From positions 72,684 through 136,683 of the forward strand of contig DIVW01000041.1 of the NCBI GenBank assembly GCA_002428365.1: a stretch of 64,000 bases of DNA, written 5' to 3'. Below are positions 1 to 8,066 of the stretch, one piece after another (the stretch's first letter is position 1; every line of letters begins with the position of its first letter). The DNA comes from Propionibacteriaceae bacterium UBA6122. GTDB taxonomy: Bacteria > Actinomycetota > Actinomycetes > Propionibacteriales > Propionibacteriaceae. The notes below the pieces were generated by a model. The model worked only from the letters and a program-made list of their open reading frames with translations, did no database searches and was not told the DNA's origin. Made by a program: the position numbers and the translations under genes.

Positions 1-1
1 C

Positions 2-1225
2 GCTGATGACGGAGTTGGCTTCGACCCTGAGCAGGTGCCCAAACGCCGCCTAGGCCTACAGGTTTCGGTGGTCTATCGGATGTGGGCCATCGGCGGCCAC
101 GCCGAAATCTTGTCCAAGCCGGGTAGAGGCACCACGGTCAACCTCAGCTGGGGTTCGACCGGCGAATTGCCCAAGGTGACCTACGAGCCTGAAGTCAAGG
201 AGCATCGTCCCCGGCGGATGCCGGAGATTCCCGAACTGACCCGTCCGTCCCTGGTGCGGCTGGTGTGGATCGTGGTGGTGCTGCAGTTCCTGCTCGGCTG
301 GACCAGTCTGGATCGAGTAACCACTGCCTGGCCGGTGTTCCTCGCGCAGGTGCTCGCCGTGTTGGCCACCCTGCTCACGCTGAGGCGCTCGGAGCAGAAC
401 CCGATGAAAGCCAGCTCGGCGATCATGGTGGTCGGGCTGCTGATGGGTCTGACCCTGCTGGTGCAGTCGGTGCTGCCGCGCGGCGACTGGCCAGGGTATG
501 CAACTTGGCACAGCACGGTCGTGATGGTGCTGTTGGTCGCGGTGCTGGTGCGCGGACAAGAGCGAATCGCCTGGATCGGCGTTGGGCTGTACGCCATGGT
601 GTCGGCCGTCTGGGCCATCACCCAGGGCCTGGGGGCCGGCGATGTGCTGCGAGTGGGCTTCGGGCCGTTCTCCTGGATGTTGGTCGCCCAACTGCTCCAG
701 ACCTGGATGATCGAAATGGCTGATCGAATGGGCGCGTCGCGGCGTTCCTCAGCTGCGGCCAACAAAGCGATTGCCCAGAGCTTCTCCAAGATGGTGTTGC
801 GTGATGTTTGGCTGACCCAGTTGCGTGCACAGGTGGGCCCGCTGCTCAATCGGATTGCTGACACCAACTACGACCTGACCGAGGCCGAGCGAGACGCCTG
901 CCTCTCGCAAGAGAGCCGGCTGCGCGATGCCATGCGGGCTGGCAACCTGGTCACTGAGCTCACCTCCGATGCCATCGAGGTGGCCCGTGGTCGTGGCGTC
1001 GACGTCCGGCTGGTCGACAGTCGGGGTACCCGGCTACCCGAGGACGTCCGGGTGGCCCTCACTCAGCACTTGGGCCGGTTACTGACCGACTCCAATACCA
1101 AGCGGGTGGTGGCCAGAGCCGCCCCCGAAGGATACGAAGACGTGGTCACAGTCCTTGCCGTTCGTGAAGACGGCACCAGCGAATTGGTTGGTCTGGACGC
1201 CCGTGGCCAGGTGAACACACGTTAG
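2..1225 (+). CDS. Sensor histidine kinase, 5' end outside the window
   Basis: The reading frame is open from base 2 and has no start inside the window, so this is the C-terminal part (407 residues). It opens in a HATPase_c domain: ADDGVGFDP is the G1-box and GLQVSVVYRM with GGHAEILSKPGRGTTVNL is the G2/G3 region. The ATPase domain is followed by about five or six hydrophobic segments (between LVRLVWIVVVLQFL and FGPFSWMLVAQLL), then a roughly 150-residue cytoplasmic tail without clear kinase boxes. A kinase core placed before a membrane domain is unusual. It is directly followed by a LuxR-type response regulator and presumably phosphorylates it. Kinase family is certain from the boxes; the signal is unknown. 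Confidence 0.85.
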   Translation, partial: ADDGVGFDPEQVPKRRLGLQVSVVYRMWAIGGHAEILSKPGRGTTVNLSWGSTGELPKVTYEPEVKEHRPRRMPEIPELTRPSLVRLVWIVVVLQFLLGWTSLDRVTTAWPVFLAQVLAVLATLLTLRRSEQNPMKASSAIMVVGLLMGLTLLVQSVLPRGDWPGYATWHSTVVMVLLVAVLVRGQERIAWIGVGLYAMVSAVWAITQGLGAGDVLRVGFGPFSWMLVAQLLQTWMIEMADRMGASRRSSAAANKAIAQSFSKMVLRDVWLTQLRAQVGPLLNRIADTNYDLTEAERDACLSQESRLRDAMRAGNLVTELTSDAIEVARGRGVDVRLVDSRGTRLPEDVRVALTQHLGRLLTDSNTKRVVARAAPEGYEDVVTVLAVREDGTSELVGLDARGQVNTR

Positions 1226-1228
1226 GCT
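1223..1228 (+). promoter_or_regulatory. Leaderless -10 element of the response regulator
   Basis: TAGGCT ends 7 bases before the ATG at 1236 and overlaps the TAG stop of the kinase gene. The same TANNNT-to-start spacing recurs across the window. It suggests the regulator can be transcribed separately from the kinase. Confidence 0.5.
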
Positions 1229-1235
1229 TTCGCCC

Positions 1236-1883
1236 ATGATCAACACCGCGGTAATCGATGACCACGAGGCAATTCGGATTGGCATGTCCGCCGCCCTGAG
1301 AGCGCACCCCGGGCACCAGGTGACCCTCGTCGACGGTGCTGCGACAGTGGATGAGTTCCTCGGGCGCATGCCCGATGCCGATGTGGTGTTGCTGGACCTG
1401 CAGTTGGACGACAGCTCCGACCCGCTGGTCAACGCCGAGCGACTGATCGAGGCCGGTTACAAGGTGCTGGTCTACTCCATCGCTGACAACGTGCGGCTGC
1501 TGCGGCGGGCGCTGGCTGGCGGTGCCGCCGGAGTGTGTCGCAAAGCGGAGCCGCTTTCGGTGACCATCTCCTCGATTGAGGCGGTTGCCGAGGGGCAGGT
1601 GGTGATCAGCCAGGAGATTCTGGCCGCCATCGAGGGCGACGCTTCCTACGTCGCGGCGAACCTCGGGCCGCGCGAGCGCGAAGTGCTGGCTCTCTATGCT
1701 GGCGGTTTCGAGGTGCCGGAGGTTGCTGAGCGGCTAACCATCACCGAGAACAGCGTCAAGGAATACCTCAAGCGCATCCGGGTGAAGTACACCAACGTGA
1801 ACCGTCCGGCGGCCAGCAAGCTTGATCTCTTTCGCAGGGCCATCGAAGACGGCATTGTGCCGCCGGTGGAGCCGCACCAGTAG
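1236..1883 (+). CDS. NarL/FixJ-type two-component response regulator
   Basis: 215 residues, the usual length. The N-terminal receiver domain has the acidic pair DD at residues 8-9, the phosphoacceptor Asp54 in VVLLDLQLDD, Ser in VYSIAD and the conserved Lys in GVCRKAEP. The C-terminal LuxR-type helix-turn-helix spans LGPREREVLALYAGGFEVPE to VKEYLKRIRVKY; the recognition helix reads TENSVKEYLKRI. It follows the sensor kinase by 10 bases and is the evident partner. Asp54 phosphorylation should promote dimerisation and DNA binding; target genes cannot be told from the sequence. Confidence 0.9.
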   Translation: MINTAVIDDHEAIRIGMSAALRAHPGHQVTLVDGAATVDEFLGRMPDADVVLLDLQLDDSSDPLVNAERLIEAGYKVLVYSIADNVRLLRRALAGGAAGVCRKAEPLSVTISSIEAVAEGQVVISQEILAAIEGDASYVAANLGPREREVLALYAGGFEVPEVAERLTITENSVKEYLKRIRVKYTNVNRPAASKLDLFRRAIEDGIVPPVEPHQ

Positions 1884-1894
1884 TCAATACAGGG

Positions 1895-1930
1895 AACACC
1901 CGGGCCGATGGGATCGACCCGGGTGTTTTG
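1895..1930 (+). terminator. Rho-independent terminator after the response regulator
   Basis: Ten-base-pair stem AACACCCGGG / CCCGGGTGTT with a 13-base loop, running into TTTTG. It lies 12 bases after the response regulator stop. Confidence 0.8.
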
Positions 1931-1971
1931 TGGGAACTACTGTGTGGGAACTTCTGGGTGGGAACTTCTGG
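1930..1971. repeat. Three tandem 14-bp repeats
   Basis: Unit GTGGGAACTTCTGG at 1944-1957 and 1958-1971, with a diverged copy GTGGGAACTACTGT at 1930-1943. They fill the gap between the terminator and the convergent gene at 1978. Confidence 0.75.
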
Positions 1972-1977
1972 GTGGAC

Positions 1978-2538
1978 TCAGTACCAGCCGTGGGACTTCT
2001 TGAACGACCAGGCTGAACACGGGGTGCCGTACCGGTCCTTGACGTACCACAGGCCCCAGGTGATCTGAGTGGCCGCGCTGGTGCGCCAGTCCGAGCCGAA
2101 TAGCGCCATCTTCTTGCCCGGCAGCGCTTGGGGGATGCCGTAGGCGGTTGAGGTGGGGTTGTCGGCGGTGACGATCCAGCGGCTTTCTCGCATGATGATC
2201 TTGTCGTAGCAGGCGAACTGGGCTTGGCCCCAGTCGTACTTGTTGGCCATCATCTGCCGGGCGATTTCTCGCGGGTCAGTGGTGCCGGGCTCGTAACCCA
2301 GAGCTTCGATGCGCTGCTGATGGCGGGCCAACATGCCGGCGGCGCCCAAGGAAATCGCCTGATTCTGTTCGTTCAGCAGGTCGGCGCGATAGGCGGCCAA
2401 CTCGGCGACGTCTGGGTCGGTCTGGTCAAACGCATTGGCCGACACCGGGGTTGAGGGCACAAGCGAAACGATGGCCATCGCGGCCACCGCCCCTAGCTTG
2501 AGCCACTTCGTGATCCCCACGCCTGAAGTGTTCCACAC
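1978..2538 (-). CDS. Secreted lysozyme/transglycosylase-like protein
   Basis: 186 residues from a GTG start; a second GTG six codons downstream is an alternative. The N-terminus has a signal-peptide pattern (KWLKLGAVAAMAIVSLVPS then VSANA). The middle, VAELAAYRADLLNEQNQA to HQQRIEAL, is probably helical. The C-terminal half resembles the lysozyme-like fold of actinobacterial secreted proteins: IIMRESRW gives the candidate catalytic Glu, followed by STAYGIPQALPGKKMA and ATQITWGLWYVKDRYGTPC. It probably cleaves peptidoglycan outside the membrane. Family from motif; substrate inferred. Confidence 0.7.
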   Translation of the reverse strand: MWNTSGVGITKWLKLGAVAAMAIVSLVPSTPVSANAFDQTDPDVAELAAYRADLLNEQNQAISLGAAGMLARHQQRIEALGYEPGTTDPREIARQMMANKYDWGQAQFACYDKIIMRESRWIVTADNPTSTAYGIPQALPGKKMALFGSDWRTSAATQITWGLWYVKDRYGTPCSAWSFKKSHGWY

Positions 2539-2633
2539 CTTTTCTCAGGTTTTCCTCAGGTGAGCGGTTATCCCTAGGCGTGGACACTTTTTGTCGGTTC
2601 GCGCTGGAACCCAAGTTGCAGCTCGGCGCGCAT

Positions 2634-2639
2634 TAGGGT
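2634..2639 (+). promoter_or_regulatory. Leaderless -10 element of menE
   Basis: TAGGGT ends 6 bases before the ATG at 2646. It is the probable promoter of the menE-menA-menC-menD operon. Confidence 0.5.
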
Positions 2640-2645
2640 GGCTGG

Positions 2646-3749
2646 ATGCACCTTAAGCAGCTCGAGGGTGAGGAACTGATCGCCGGCATCGCCGCCGCGC
2701 TCGACGGTGGAGCTGCGGTGGCGCCCCAATGCGAACCGCGCCTGCAAGCTGCGCTGGGCCTTGATCAGCCGGTAGTCGAGGCGGATGCTGCGCTCGTCGT
2801 CCCTACCTCTGGAACCACGGGTGCCCCCAAAGCTGTGGTGCTCTCGGCGACGGCGATCAGGTTCGCCGCGAATGCCACTCACGAACGGCTGGGCGGAGTC
2901 GGGGATTGGGTCTGTGCCCTGCCCACCCAACATGTAGCTGGGCTGATGACCATCGCCAGGGCGGTAGTCGGAGGTAGCGCGGTGCACCAAGTGCGCGCCG
3001 ATCTGGCCGATCTGCCAGCGGCACGCGCTCGCACCTATGTTTCGCTGGTAGCGGCCCAACTGGATCGGGCGCTGGCCCAGCAGGAGCTGGCTGAGCGCCT
3101 GGCCAGCTATGCGGCAGTGCTGCTCGGCGGTAGTGCGATTCCGGAGCCGCTGTTGGCCCGAGCCGCCGCGGCTGGGATCAGCGTGGTGACCACCTACGGG
3201 GCCAGCGAGACTTGTGGGGGCTGTGTCTACGACGGCGAGCCGTTGGGCGGAGTTCGCGTCGAACTCGACGATGAGCGCATCTGCCTGGGTGGGCCGATGG
3301 CGTTCAGTGGCTACCGGCTGCGTCCCGAGCTGACCGCCGAGGTGCTGCGCGGCGACCTGGTGGTGACCAATGACCGGGGCCGACTGGTCGCCGACCGGCT
3401 GGAGATACTGGGGCGCTTCGATGATGTGATCATTTCGGGTGGGGAGAAGGTGGACCTCGCTGCCGCCCAGCTGATCTGTGATGCCGAGTTCGGATCGGTC
3501 GAGGCTGGCGCGCCGGTGTTGCTGGCCCTGCCCGATGAACGTTGGGGCGCACGCATCGTGGCAATCAGCGTTGGGGCGCTCGATCTGGCCGAGGTGCAGA
3601 CCCGGCTGGGAGGACGGCTCGGCCGGGCAGCCACGCCCAAGGAATTGCGGCAAATACCCGAGATGGCGTACACATCCCTAGGCAAGATTGACCGGGGCGC
3701 GCTGAGACGAGCCTGGGAGCAGAAGGGCGAGCATGGCGACGTTGGCTGA
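2646..3749 (+). CDS. menE: o-Succinylbenzoate-CoA ligase (MenE)
   Basis: Activates o-succinylbenzoate with ATP and CoA in menaquinone synthesis. An ANL-superfamily enzyme of 367 residues, shorter than the roughly 450-500 of many MenE proteins; the N-terminal part before the phosphate loop is small. Visible motifs: phosphate loop VPTSGTTGAPKAVVLS, VTTYGASETCGG (A5), GRFDDVIISGGEKV (A8) and the catalytic Lys in AYTSLGKIDRGAL. First gene of the men operon; its end overlaps menA by 17 bases. The role follows from motifs plus the three adjoining men genes. Confidence 0.92.
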   Translation: MHLKQLEGEELIAGIAAALDGGAAVAPQCEPRLQAALGLDQPVVEADAALVVPTSGTTGAPKAVVLSATAIRFAANATHERLGGVGDWVCALPTQHVAGLMTIARAVVGGSAVHQVRADLADLPAARARTYVSLVAAQLDRALAQQELAERLASYAAVLLGGSAIPEPLLARAAAAGISVVTTYGASETCGGCVYDGEPLGGVRVELDDERICLGGPMAFSGYRLRPELTAEVLRGDLVVTNDRGRLVADRLEILGRFDDVIISGGEKVDLAAAQLICDAEFGSVEAGAPVLLALPDERWGARIVAISVGALDLAEVQTRLGGRLGRAATPKELRQIPEMAYTSLGKIDRGALRRAWEQKGEHGDVG

Positions 3750-4611
3750 GTGGGTCGAAGGCGCCCGTCCCCGAACCCTCCCGGCGGCCTTGGCGCCGGT
3801 GCTGGCTGGATCGGCGGTGGCCTGGTTCGACGACGGGTTCGTGCCGCTGTTGGCCGCCCTCGCGCTGGCAATCACCCTCGCCCTGCAAATCGGGGTGAAC
3901 TACGCCAACGACTATTCCGACGGCATTCGAGGCACCGATTCTGAGCGGGTCGGCCCAATGCGGCTGGTCGGTTCCGGCGCGGCCCGTCCCAATCAGGTGC
4001 TGGCCGCGGCGCTGGGTTTCTTCGCGTTGGCTGCGGTCACCGGTCTGGTCGTAGTGGGGATCACTGGTCACTGGTGGCTGCTCTTCGTGGGCGCAGCCGC
4101 GATCGCGTCCGCCTGGTTCTACACCGGGGGTCGCTTTCCCTACGGCTACCTGGGCCTGGGCGAGTTGTTCGTCTTCGTCTTTTTTGGCCTGGTTGCTGTC
4201 ACCGGCACGGTCTACATCCAGGTCGGTGCGGTCTCGGTGGCGACCTGGTGGACGGCGATCGCGATCGGCGCTTTGGCGTGCGCGATTCTGGTGGCCAACA
4301 ACCTTCGTGATTTGGACGGTGACCGGGAAGTCGGCAAGCGCACGATGGCCACCCGGCTCGGCGATCGCAACACCCGGATCTTCTTTGTCGGCCTGCTGGC
4401 GGTGGCCGGCCTCGGGGTGATCGGGGTGGCGGCCAACAGCTCCTGGTGGGCGTTGTTGGGCCTGATGATGGGCGTGGCGTTGATCGGACCGGTACGCGAG
4501 GTCGCTAGGGGAGTAACGGGGCTGAAGCTGATCCCGGTGCTGAAGCAGACCGGCCTGGCTGAGTTGCTGTGTGCCGTCGGGATCTTCCTCGGGCTGTGGA
4601 TCGCGCACTGA
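3733..4611 (+). CDS. menA: 1,4-Dihydroxy-2-naphthoate polyprenyltransferase (MenA)
   Basis: Joins the polyprenyl tail to dihydroxynaphthoate in the membrane. 292 residues with eight or nine hydrophobic helices. UbiA-family Asp motifs are present: NYANDYSDGIRGTD near residue 56 and NNLRDLDGDREVGKRTMATR near 193. The start ATG lies inside menE (17-base overlap), implying translational coupling. The polyprenyl donor is probably made by the synthase at 32588-33583. Confidence 0.93.
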   Translation: MATLAEWVEGARPRTLPAALAPVLAGSAVAWFDDGFVPLLAALALAITLALQIGVNYANDYSDGIRGTDSERVGPMRLVGSGAARPNQVLAAALGFFALAAVTGLVVVGITGHWWLLFVGAAAIASAWFYTGGRFPYGYLGLGELFVFVFFGLVAVTGTVYIQVGAVSVATWWTAIAIGALACAILVANNLRDLDGDREVGKRTMATRLGDRNTRIFFVGLLAVAGLGVIGVAANSSWWALLGLMMGVALIGPVREVARGVTGLKLIPVLKQTGLAELLCAVGIFLGLWIAH

Positions 4612-4616
4612 GTGCG

Positions 4617-5573
4617 ATGAACCCAGTCGCATTCTCACTTCCGCTACGGAACCGCTTCCGCGGGATCACCGTGCGACAGGGACTGCTGGTGCCTGGACCC
4701 GCTGGGTGGGCCGAATGGAGCCCATTTGCCGAGTATGGCTACCCAGAGATCGGCAACTGGTGGCGCGCGGCCTGGGAGGCGGCCCATCTCGGCTTCCCGG
4801 CGCCGCTTCGGGAGTTGGTGCCGGTGAATGTGACCATTCCTGCTGTCGGCCCGGAGTTGGCTCATCAGCTGACCGTGGCTTCTGGCTGCCGTACCGCCAA
4901 GGTGAAGGTAGCCGAACCCGGCCAGAGTGCGGCCGAGGATTTGGCCCGGGTCGAGGCGGTACGCGATGCGCTCGGCTCCCAGGGGCGGATTCGAGTGGAC
5001 GCCAATGGCGCCTGGAGCGTTGACCAGGCGCAGCGCCGGCTGACCGAGCTGGCTCGGTTCGAGCTGGAATACGCCGAGCAGCCCTGCGCCGATGTTGAAG
5101 AACTCGCCCAACTCCGGCGCCTGCTGGCCCGAGCTGGGGTGGAGGTGCCGATCGCTGCCGATGAGAGCATCCGGCGCTCCGGTGACCCGGAGCGGGTGGT
5201 CGAGTTGGCGGCGGCCGACGTAGCAGTGCTGAAGGTGCAGCCACTGGGTGGCGTCCGTCGCTGCCTGGAGTTGGCCGAGCGACTAGGGCTACCGGTGGTG
5301 GTGTCCTCAGCCTTGGAGAGCTCGGTGGGGCTGGCCGCCGGAGTGGCCCTGGCGGCTGCCCTGCCCGAGCTGCCATATGCGTGTGGTCTGAACACGGCGA
5401 CCATGTTCACCTCCGACGTCACTGATGACCCGCTGGTTGCCGTCAATGGCGCGATCCGGGTGCGGTCCGTGGCGCCGATCGGTGTGGACTGGCAGGCTGA
5501 TCGGGCCACCACCGAGTGGTGGCTTCGCCGGCTGGACGAACTGCCCGGTGAACTGAGGAGGGGTGGCCAGTGA
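4617..5573 (+). CDS. menC: o-Succinylbenzoate synthase (MenC)
   Basis: Enolase-superfamily dehydratase acting before MenE. 318 residues. Catalytic Lys in TAKVKVAE; metal ligands Asp in RVDANGAW, Glu in EYAEQPC and Asp in IAADESIR; second Lys in VLKVQPLGG. I chose the ATG at 4617, 5 bases after the menA stop; an upstream in-frame ATG at 4569 lies inside menA and adds an unconserved stretch. The stop overlaps the menD GTG. Confidence 0.93.
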   Translation: MNPVAFSLPLRNRFRGITVRQGLLVPGPAGWAEWSPFAEYGYPEIGNWWRAAWEAAHLGFPAPLRELVPVNVTIPAVGPELAHQLTVASGCRTAKVKVAEPGQSAAEDLARVEAVRDALGSQGRIRVDANGAWSVDQAQRRLTELARFELEYAEQPCADVEELAQLRRLLARAGVEVPIAADESIRRSGDPERVVELAAADVAVLKVQPLGGVRRCLELAERLGLPVVVSSALESSVGLAAGVALAAALPELPYACGLNTATMFTSDVTDDPLVAVNGAIRVRSVAPIGVDWQADRATTEWWLRRLDELPGELRRGGQ

Positions 5574-7195
5574 TTCAGCGAAGTGAATCGGCCCAATGCG
5601 CGCGCACCCTGGTTGGGCAACTGCTCGCCCAAGGGGTGACTGACTTCGTGCTGGCCCCGGGCTCACGCAGTGCGCCGTTCGCACTATGTCTGGAGGCCTC
5701 AGCGCGGGCCGGGCTGTTGCGCCTGCACGTCCGGGTGGACGAGCGCGCCGCGGGGTTCCTGGCCCTTGGCCTGGCCAAGGGGAGTGGTCGCAGCGTCGCG
5801 GTGGTGACCACCTCCGGCACCGCAGTCGGCAACCTGACCCCTGCGGTGATGGAGGCCCATCATTCGGCCGTCCCGCTGCTGGTGATCTCGGCTGATCGGC
5901 CCTCCTGGGTGGTCGGGTTCGGAGCCAATCAGACCACTGAACAAGGTGGCCTCTTCACCGGCTTCCTCACCTACACCGCCAGGGTGCAGGCGGGAGCCCC
6001 GGCACAGGCGTGGGCCGCCCAGGCCGCCCGCGCGGTGCTGTTGGCCGAGGGCGCCACCGGTGGACGGCGCGGTCCGGCCCAATTGAACGTCGAGTTGCCC
6101 GAACCACTGGTCGAGGGTGTTGTCGACTGGACTGCCCTGCCCGGCGCCCCGGTACGGACCGGGCCGCCCGATCAGCCGGTGCCGGTTCACCTGCCGGGGA
6201 CCCCGCGCACGCTGGTGTTGTGTGGCGATGCCGACTACGAGACAGGCCGGGCCGCGGTGAGCCTAGCTGAGGCAGCCGGTCTGCCGCTGGTGGCTGAGCC
6301 GTCAAGCAATGCCAGGCTTGCGGTCGCGTCCCTAGCCACCGGGAGGCTGCTGCTTGCCGGTGAGTTGGGCGCGCAGGTCGAGCGGGTGGTGGTCTTTGGT
6401 CGACCGACGCTTTCCCGTCCGGTGAACGCATTGCTGGCCCGAGCTGGGGTAGAGGTGGTGGTGGTAACCCAGCGGGCCGACTTCGTGGATCCTGGCTGGC
6501 GGGCCGGGCTGGTGGCCAAGGCCGTCTCCGCAGAGCCCGGCCCAGCGCAGTGGCTTCAGGCCTGGCGAAGGGCCGACATTGAGCGCAGCGCGAAGGTCGC
6601 CGCGGCGCTCAGCGAGGACGACCGACTCACCGGACCTGGGCTGGCAGCAGCGGTGGTAGCGGCGGTGCTACCCGACCAGGTGCTGTGCCTGGGTAACTCC
6701 AACGCGATCCGTGATGCCGATTTGGCACCGCCGCGACCAGAGCCACCACTGGTCTTTGCCAATCGGGGCCTCTCAGGCATCGACGGCACCGTGGCCACTG
6801 CCATCGGAATCGCTTTGGCCACTGGGGCTCCGACCACGCTGCTGTGTGGCGACCTCTCCTTCGTCCATGACGCCTCGGCGCTGGCCATCGGACCCACCGA
6901 GCCGCGACCGGCGCTGCGGATCGTGATCGCCGATGATGACGGCGGCAGCATCTTCGCCACCCTTGAATACGGAAAGGACGAGTTCGCTGCCGCGTTCGAG
7001 CGGGTGTTCGCCACGCCGATCGGGCTGGACCTGGTGGCGCTGGCGGCCGGTTACGGGGTGTCAGCGCGCCGGTTGGTGAGTGCGGCGGAAGTTGCCGCTG
7101 CGTTGGCCGAGCCGGTTGCCGACCTTGAAGTGCTGGTGGTGCCGGTCGACCGCACCGGCCGCGCGGCGTTGGCCCAGCAGCTGAACCAGCCCTGA
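5570..7195 (+). CDS. menD: SEPHCHC synthase (MenD)
   Basis: Thiamine-diphosphate enzyme that joins isochorismate and 2-oxoglutarate. 541 residues, typical. The N-terminal Pyr domain has FVLAPGSRSAPF, VDERAAGFLALG with the catalytic Glu, and LLVISADRP. The C-terminal PP domain has LVFANRGLSGIDGTVATAIG and the cofactor motif LLCGDLSFVHDASA. The GTG start at 5570 overlaps the menC TGA by 4 bases (GTGA). Last gene of the operon; it converges with the GntR gene. Confidence 0.95.
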   Translation: MIQRSESAQCARTLVGQLLAQGVTDFVLAPGSRSAPFALCLEASARAGLLRLHVRVDERAAGFLALGLAKGSGRSVAVVTTSGTAVGNLTPAVMEAHHSAVPLLVISADRPSWVVGFGANQTTEQGGLFTGFLTYTARVQAGAPAQAWAAQAARAVLLAEGATGGRRGPAQLNVELPEPLVEGVVDWTALPGAPVRTGPPDQPVPVHLPGTPRTLVLCGDADYETGRAAVSLAEAAGLPLVAEPSSNARLAVASLATGRLLLAGELGAQVERVVVFGRPTLSRPVNALLARAGVEVVVVTQRADFVDPGWRAGLVAKAVSAEPGPAQWLQAWRRADIERSAKVAAALSEDDRLTGPGLAAAVVAAVLPDQVLCLGNSNAIRDADLAPPRPEPPLVFANRGLSGIDGTVATAIGIALATGAPTTLLCGDLSFVHDASALAIGPTEPRPALRIVIADDDGGSIFATLEYGKDEFAAAFERVFATPIGLDLVALAAGYGVSARRLVSAAEVAAALAEPVADLEVLVVPVDRTGRAALAQQLNQP

Positions 7196-7211
7196 GCCAA
7201 CGCGAGGGCAA

Positions 7212-7952
7212 TCAGCTTGAGTAGGCCGTGATGTCGATCGAGTAGCGATCCCAGCGGTAGCAATGGTCGCCGTACTCCACGGGATGACCGGACGGATCGT
7301 AGGCCCGCCGAGACATGGCCAGCACCGGATCGGTCGGCTCCATCTTCAGCAGCTTCTGCTCGGCCTCGGTTGGATGCCGGGCCGAGATGTGCTGGTAGCC
7401 AACCGCTGGCACGATGTTGCGCGCCCGGATCAGGGTGTAGAGCCCGTAAGTGGCCAACTCCTCGATCTCCAGGTCGGCCCAATCGGGGCTCAGCCAGTTG
7501 CGCAGTACCGCCACCGGCCCCTCGTCCACTGTGCGCAGTCGTTCGACATACACCAGGGGAGTGCCGGGCGGCAGGCCAAGCTGATCGGCGATGTGGTCAT
7601 CGAAATAGCCGGTGCTGAACTGCAACACCTCGGTGTGGGGGTTCTGGCCCTCACGCTTCAGGTCGTCGTAGAGGCTGGGCAGGCCGTACCGCCGATGCAC
7701 CACCTCGTTTGCGACCGTGGTGCCGATTCCTCGGCGTCGCACCAACAGGCCTCGGGACACCAATTCGATGATCGCCCGGCGTACCGTTGGTCGCGACAAG
7801 TTGAGCCGTTCGGCCATCGAGAGTTCGTTCTCGAACGCGTCACCGGGTTTGAGAACCCCGGTGTCGATAGCCTCGGCCAATTGTTCAGCCACCTGGTGGT
7901 ACAGCGGTACCGGGCTGTTGCGGTCTATCTGGACCGGGAGCTGCTGCGCCAT
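7212..7952 (-). CDS. GntR-family (HutC subfamily) transcription regulator
   Basis: 246 residues. The winged-helix domain covers about residues 10-75: PLYHQVAEQLAEAIDTGVLK, ELSMAERLNLSRPTVRRAI and GLLVRRRGIGTTVA. A UTRA effector domain follows, with PSLYDDLKREGQNPHTEVL, PLVYVERLRTVDEGPVAV and ILA-like LAMSRRAYDPSGHPVEYGD. The ATG at 7952 is chosen because TATCTT lies 7 bases upstream; a TTG 9 bases earlier is possible. A nested palindrome at 8004-8033 is a candidate self-operator. The effector is probably a small sugar or acid, but the sequence does not say which. Confidence 0.88.
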   Translation of the reverse strand: MAQQLPVQIDRNSPVPLYHQVAEQLAEAIDTGVLKPGDAFENELSMAERLNLSRPTVRRAIIELVSRGLLVRRRGIGTTVANEVVHRRYGLPSLYDDLKREGQNPHTEVLQFSTGYFDDHIADQLGLPPGTPLVYVERLRTVDEGPVAVLRNWLSPDWADLEIEELATYGLYTLIRARNIVPAVGYQHISARHPTEAEQKLLKMEPTDPVLAMSRRAYDPSGHPVEYGDHCYRWDRYSIDITAYSS

Positions 7953-7959
7953 ACCGGGC

Positions 7960-7965
7960 AAGATA
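7960..7965 (-). promoter_or_regulatory. Leaderless -10 element of the GntR gene
   Basis: On the minus strand TATCTT ends 7 bases before the ATG at 7952. Confidence 0.5.
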
Positions 7966-8003
7966 TCGCATGGCTGACCCGTTTTCCGCCCTTGGGCCTG
8001 AGA

Positions 8004-8033
8004 TTTGTCAGTTTGGTCTAAACCGTTGACAAA
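8004..8033. promoter_or_regulatory. Nested palindrome, candidate GntR operator
   Basis: Outer arms TTTGTCA (8004-8010) and TGACAAA (8027-8033) enclose the near-palindrome GGTCTAAACC (8015-8024). The centre resembles the TGGTCTAGACCA sites known for HutC-type GntR proteins such as DasR. It lies about 50-80 bases upstream of the GntR start. Operator function is inferred. Confidence 0.5.
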
Positions 8034-8066
8034 CCCCGCGGTGTTGGTTCGGTCGTAACCCGGTGT

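Noticed and set aside
2574..3653. 359-residue open frame antisense to menE
   Set aside because: Shadow of menE; Gln/His/Arg-rich and without recognisable domains.
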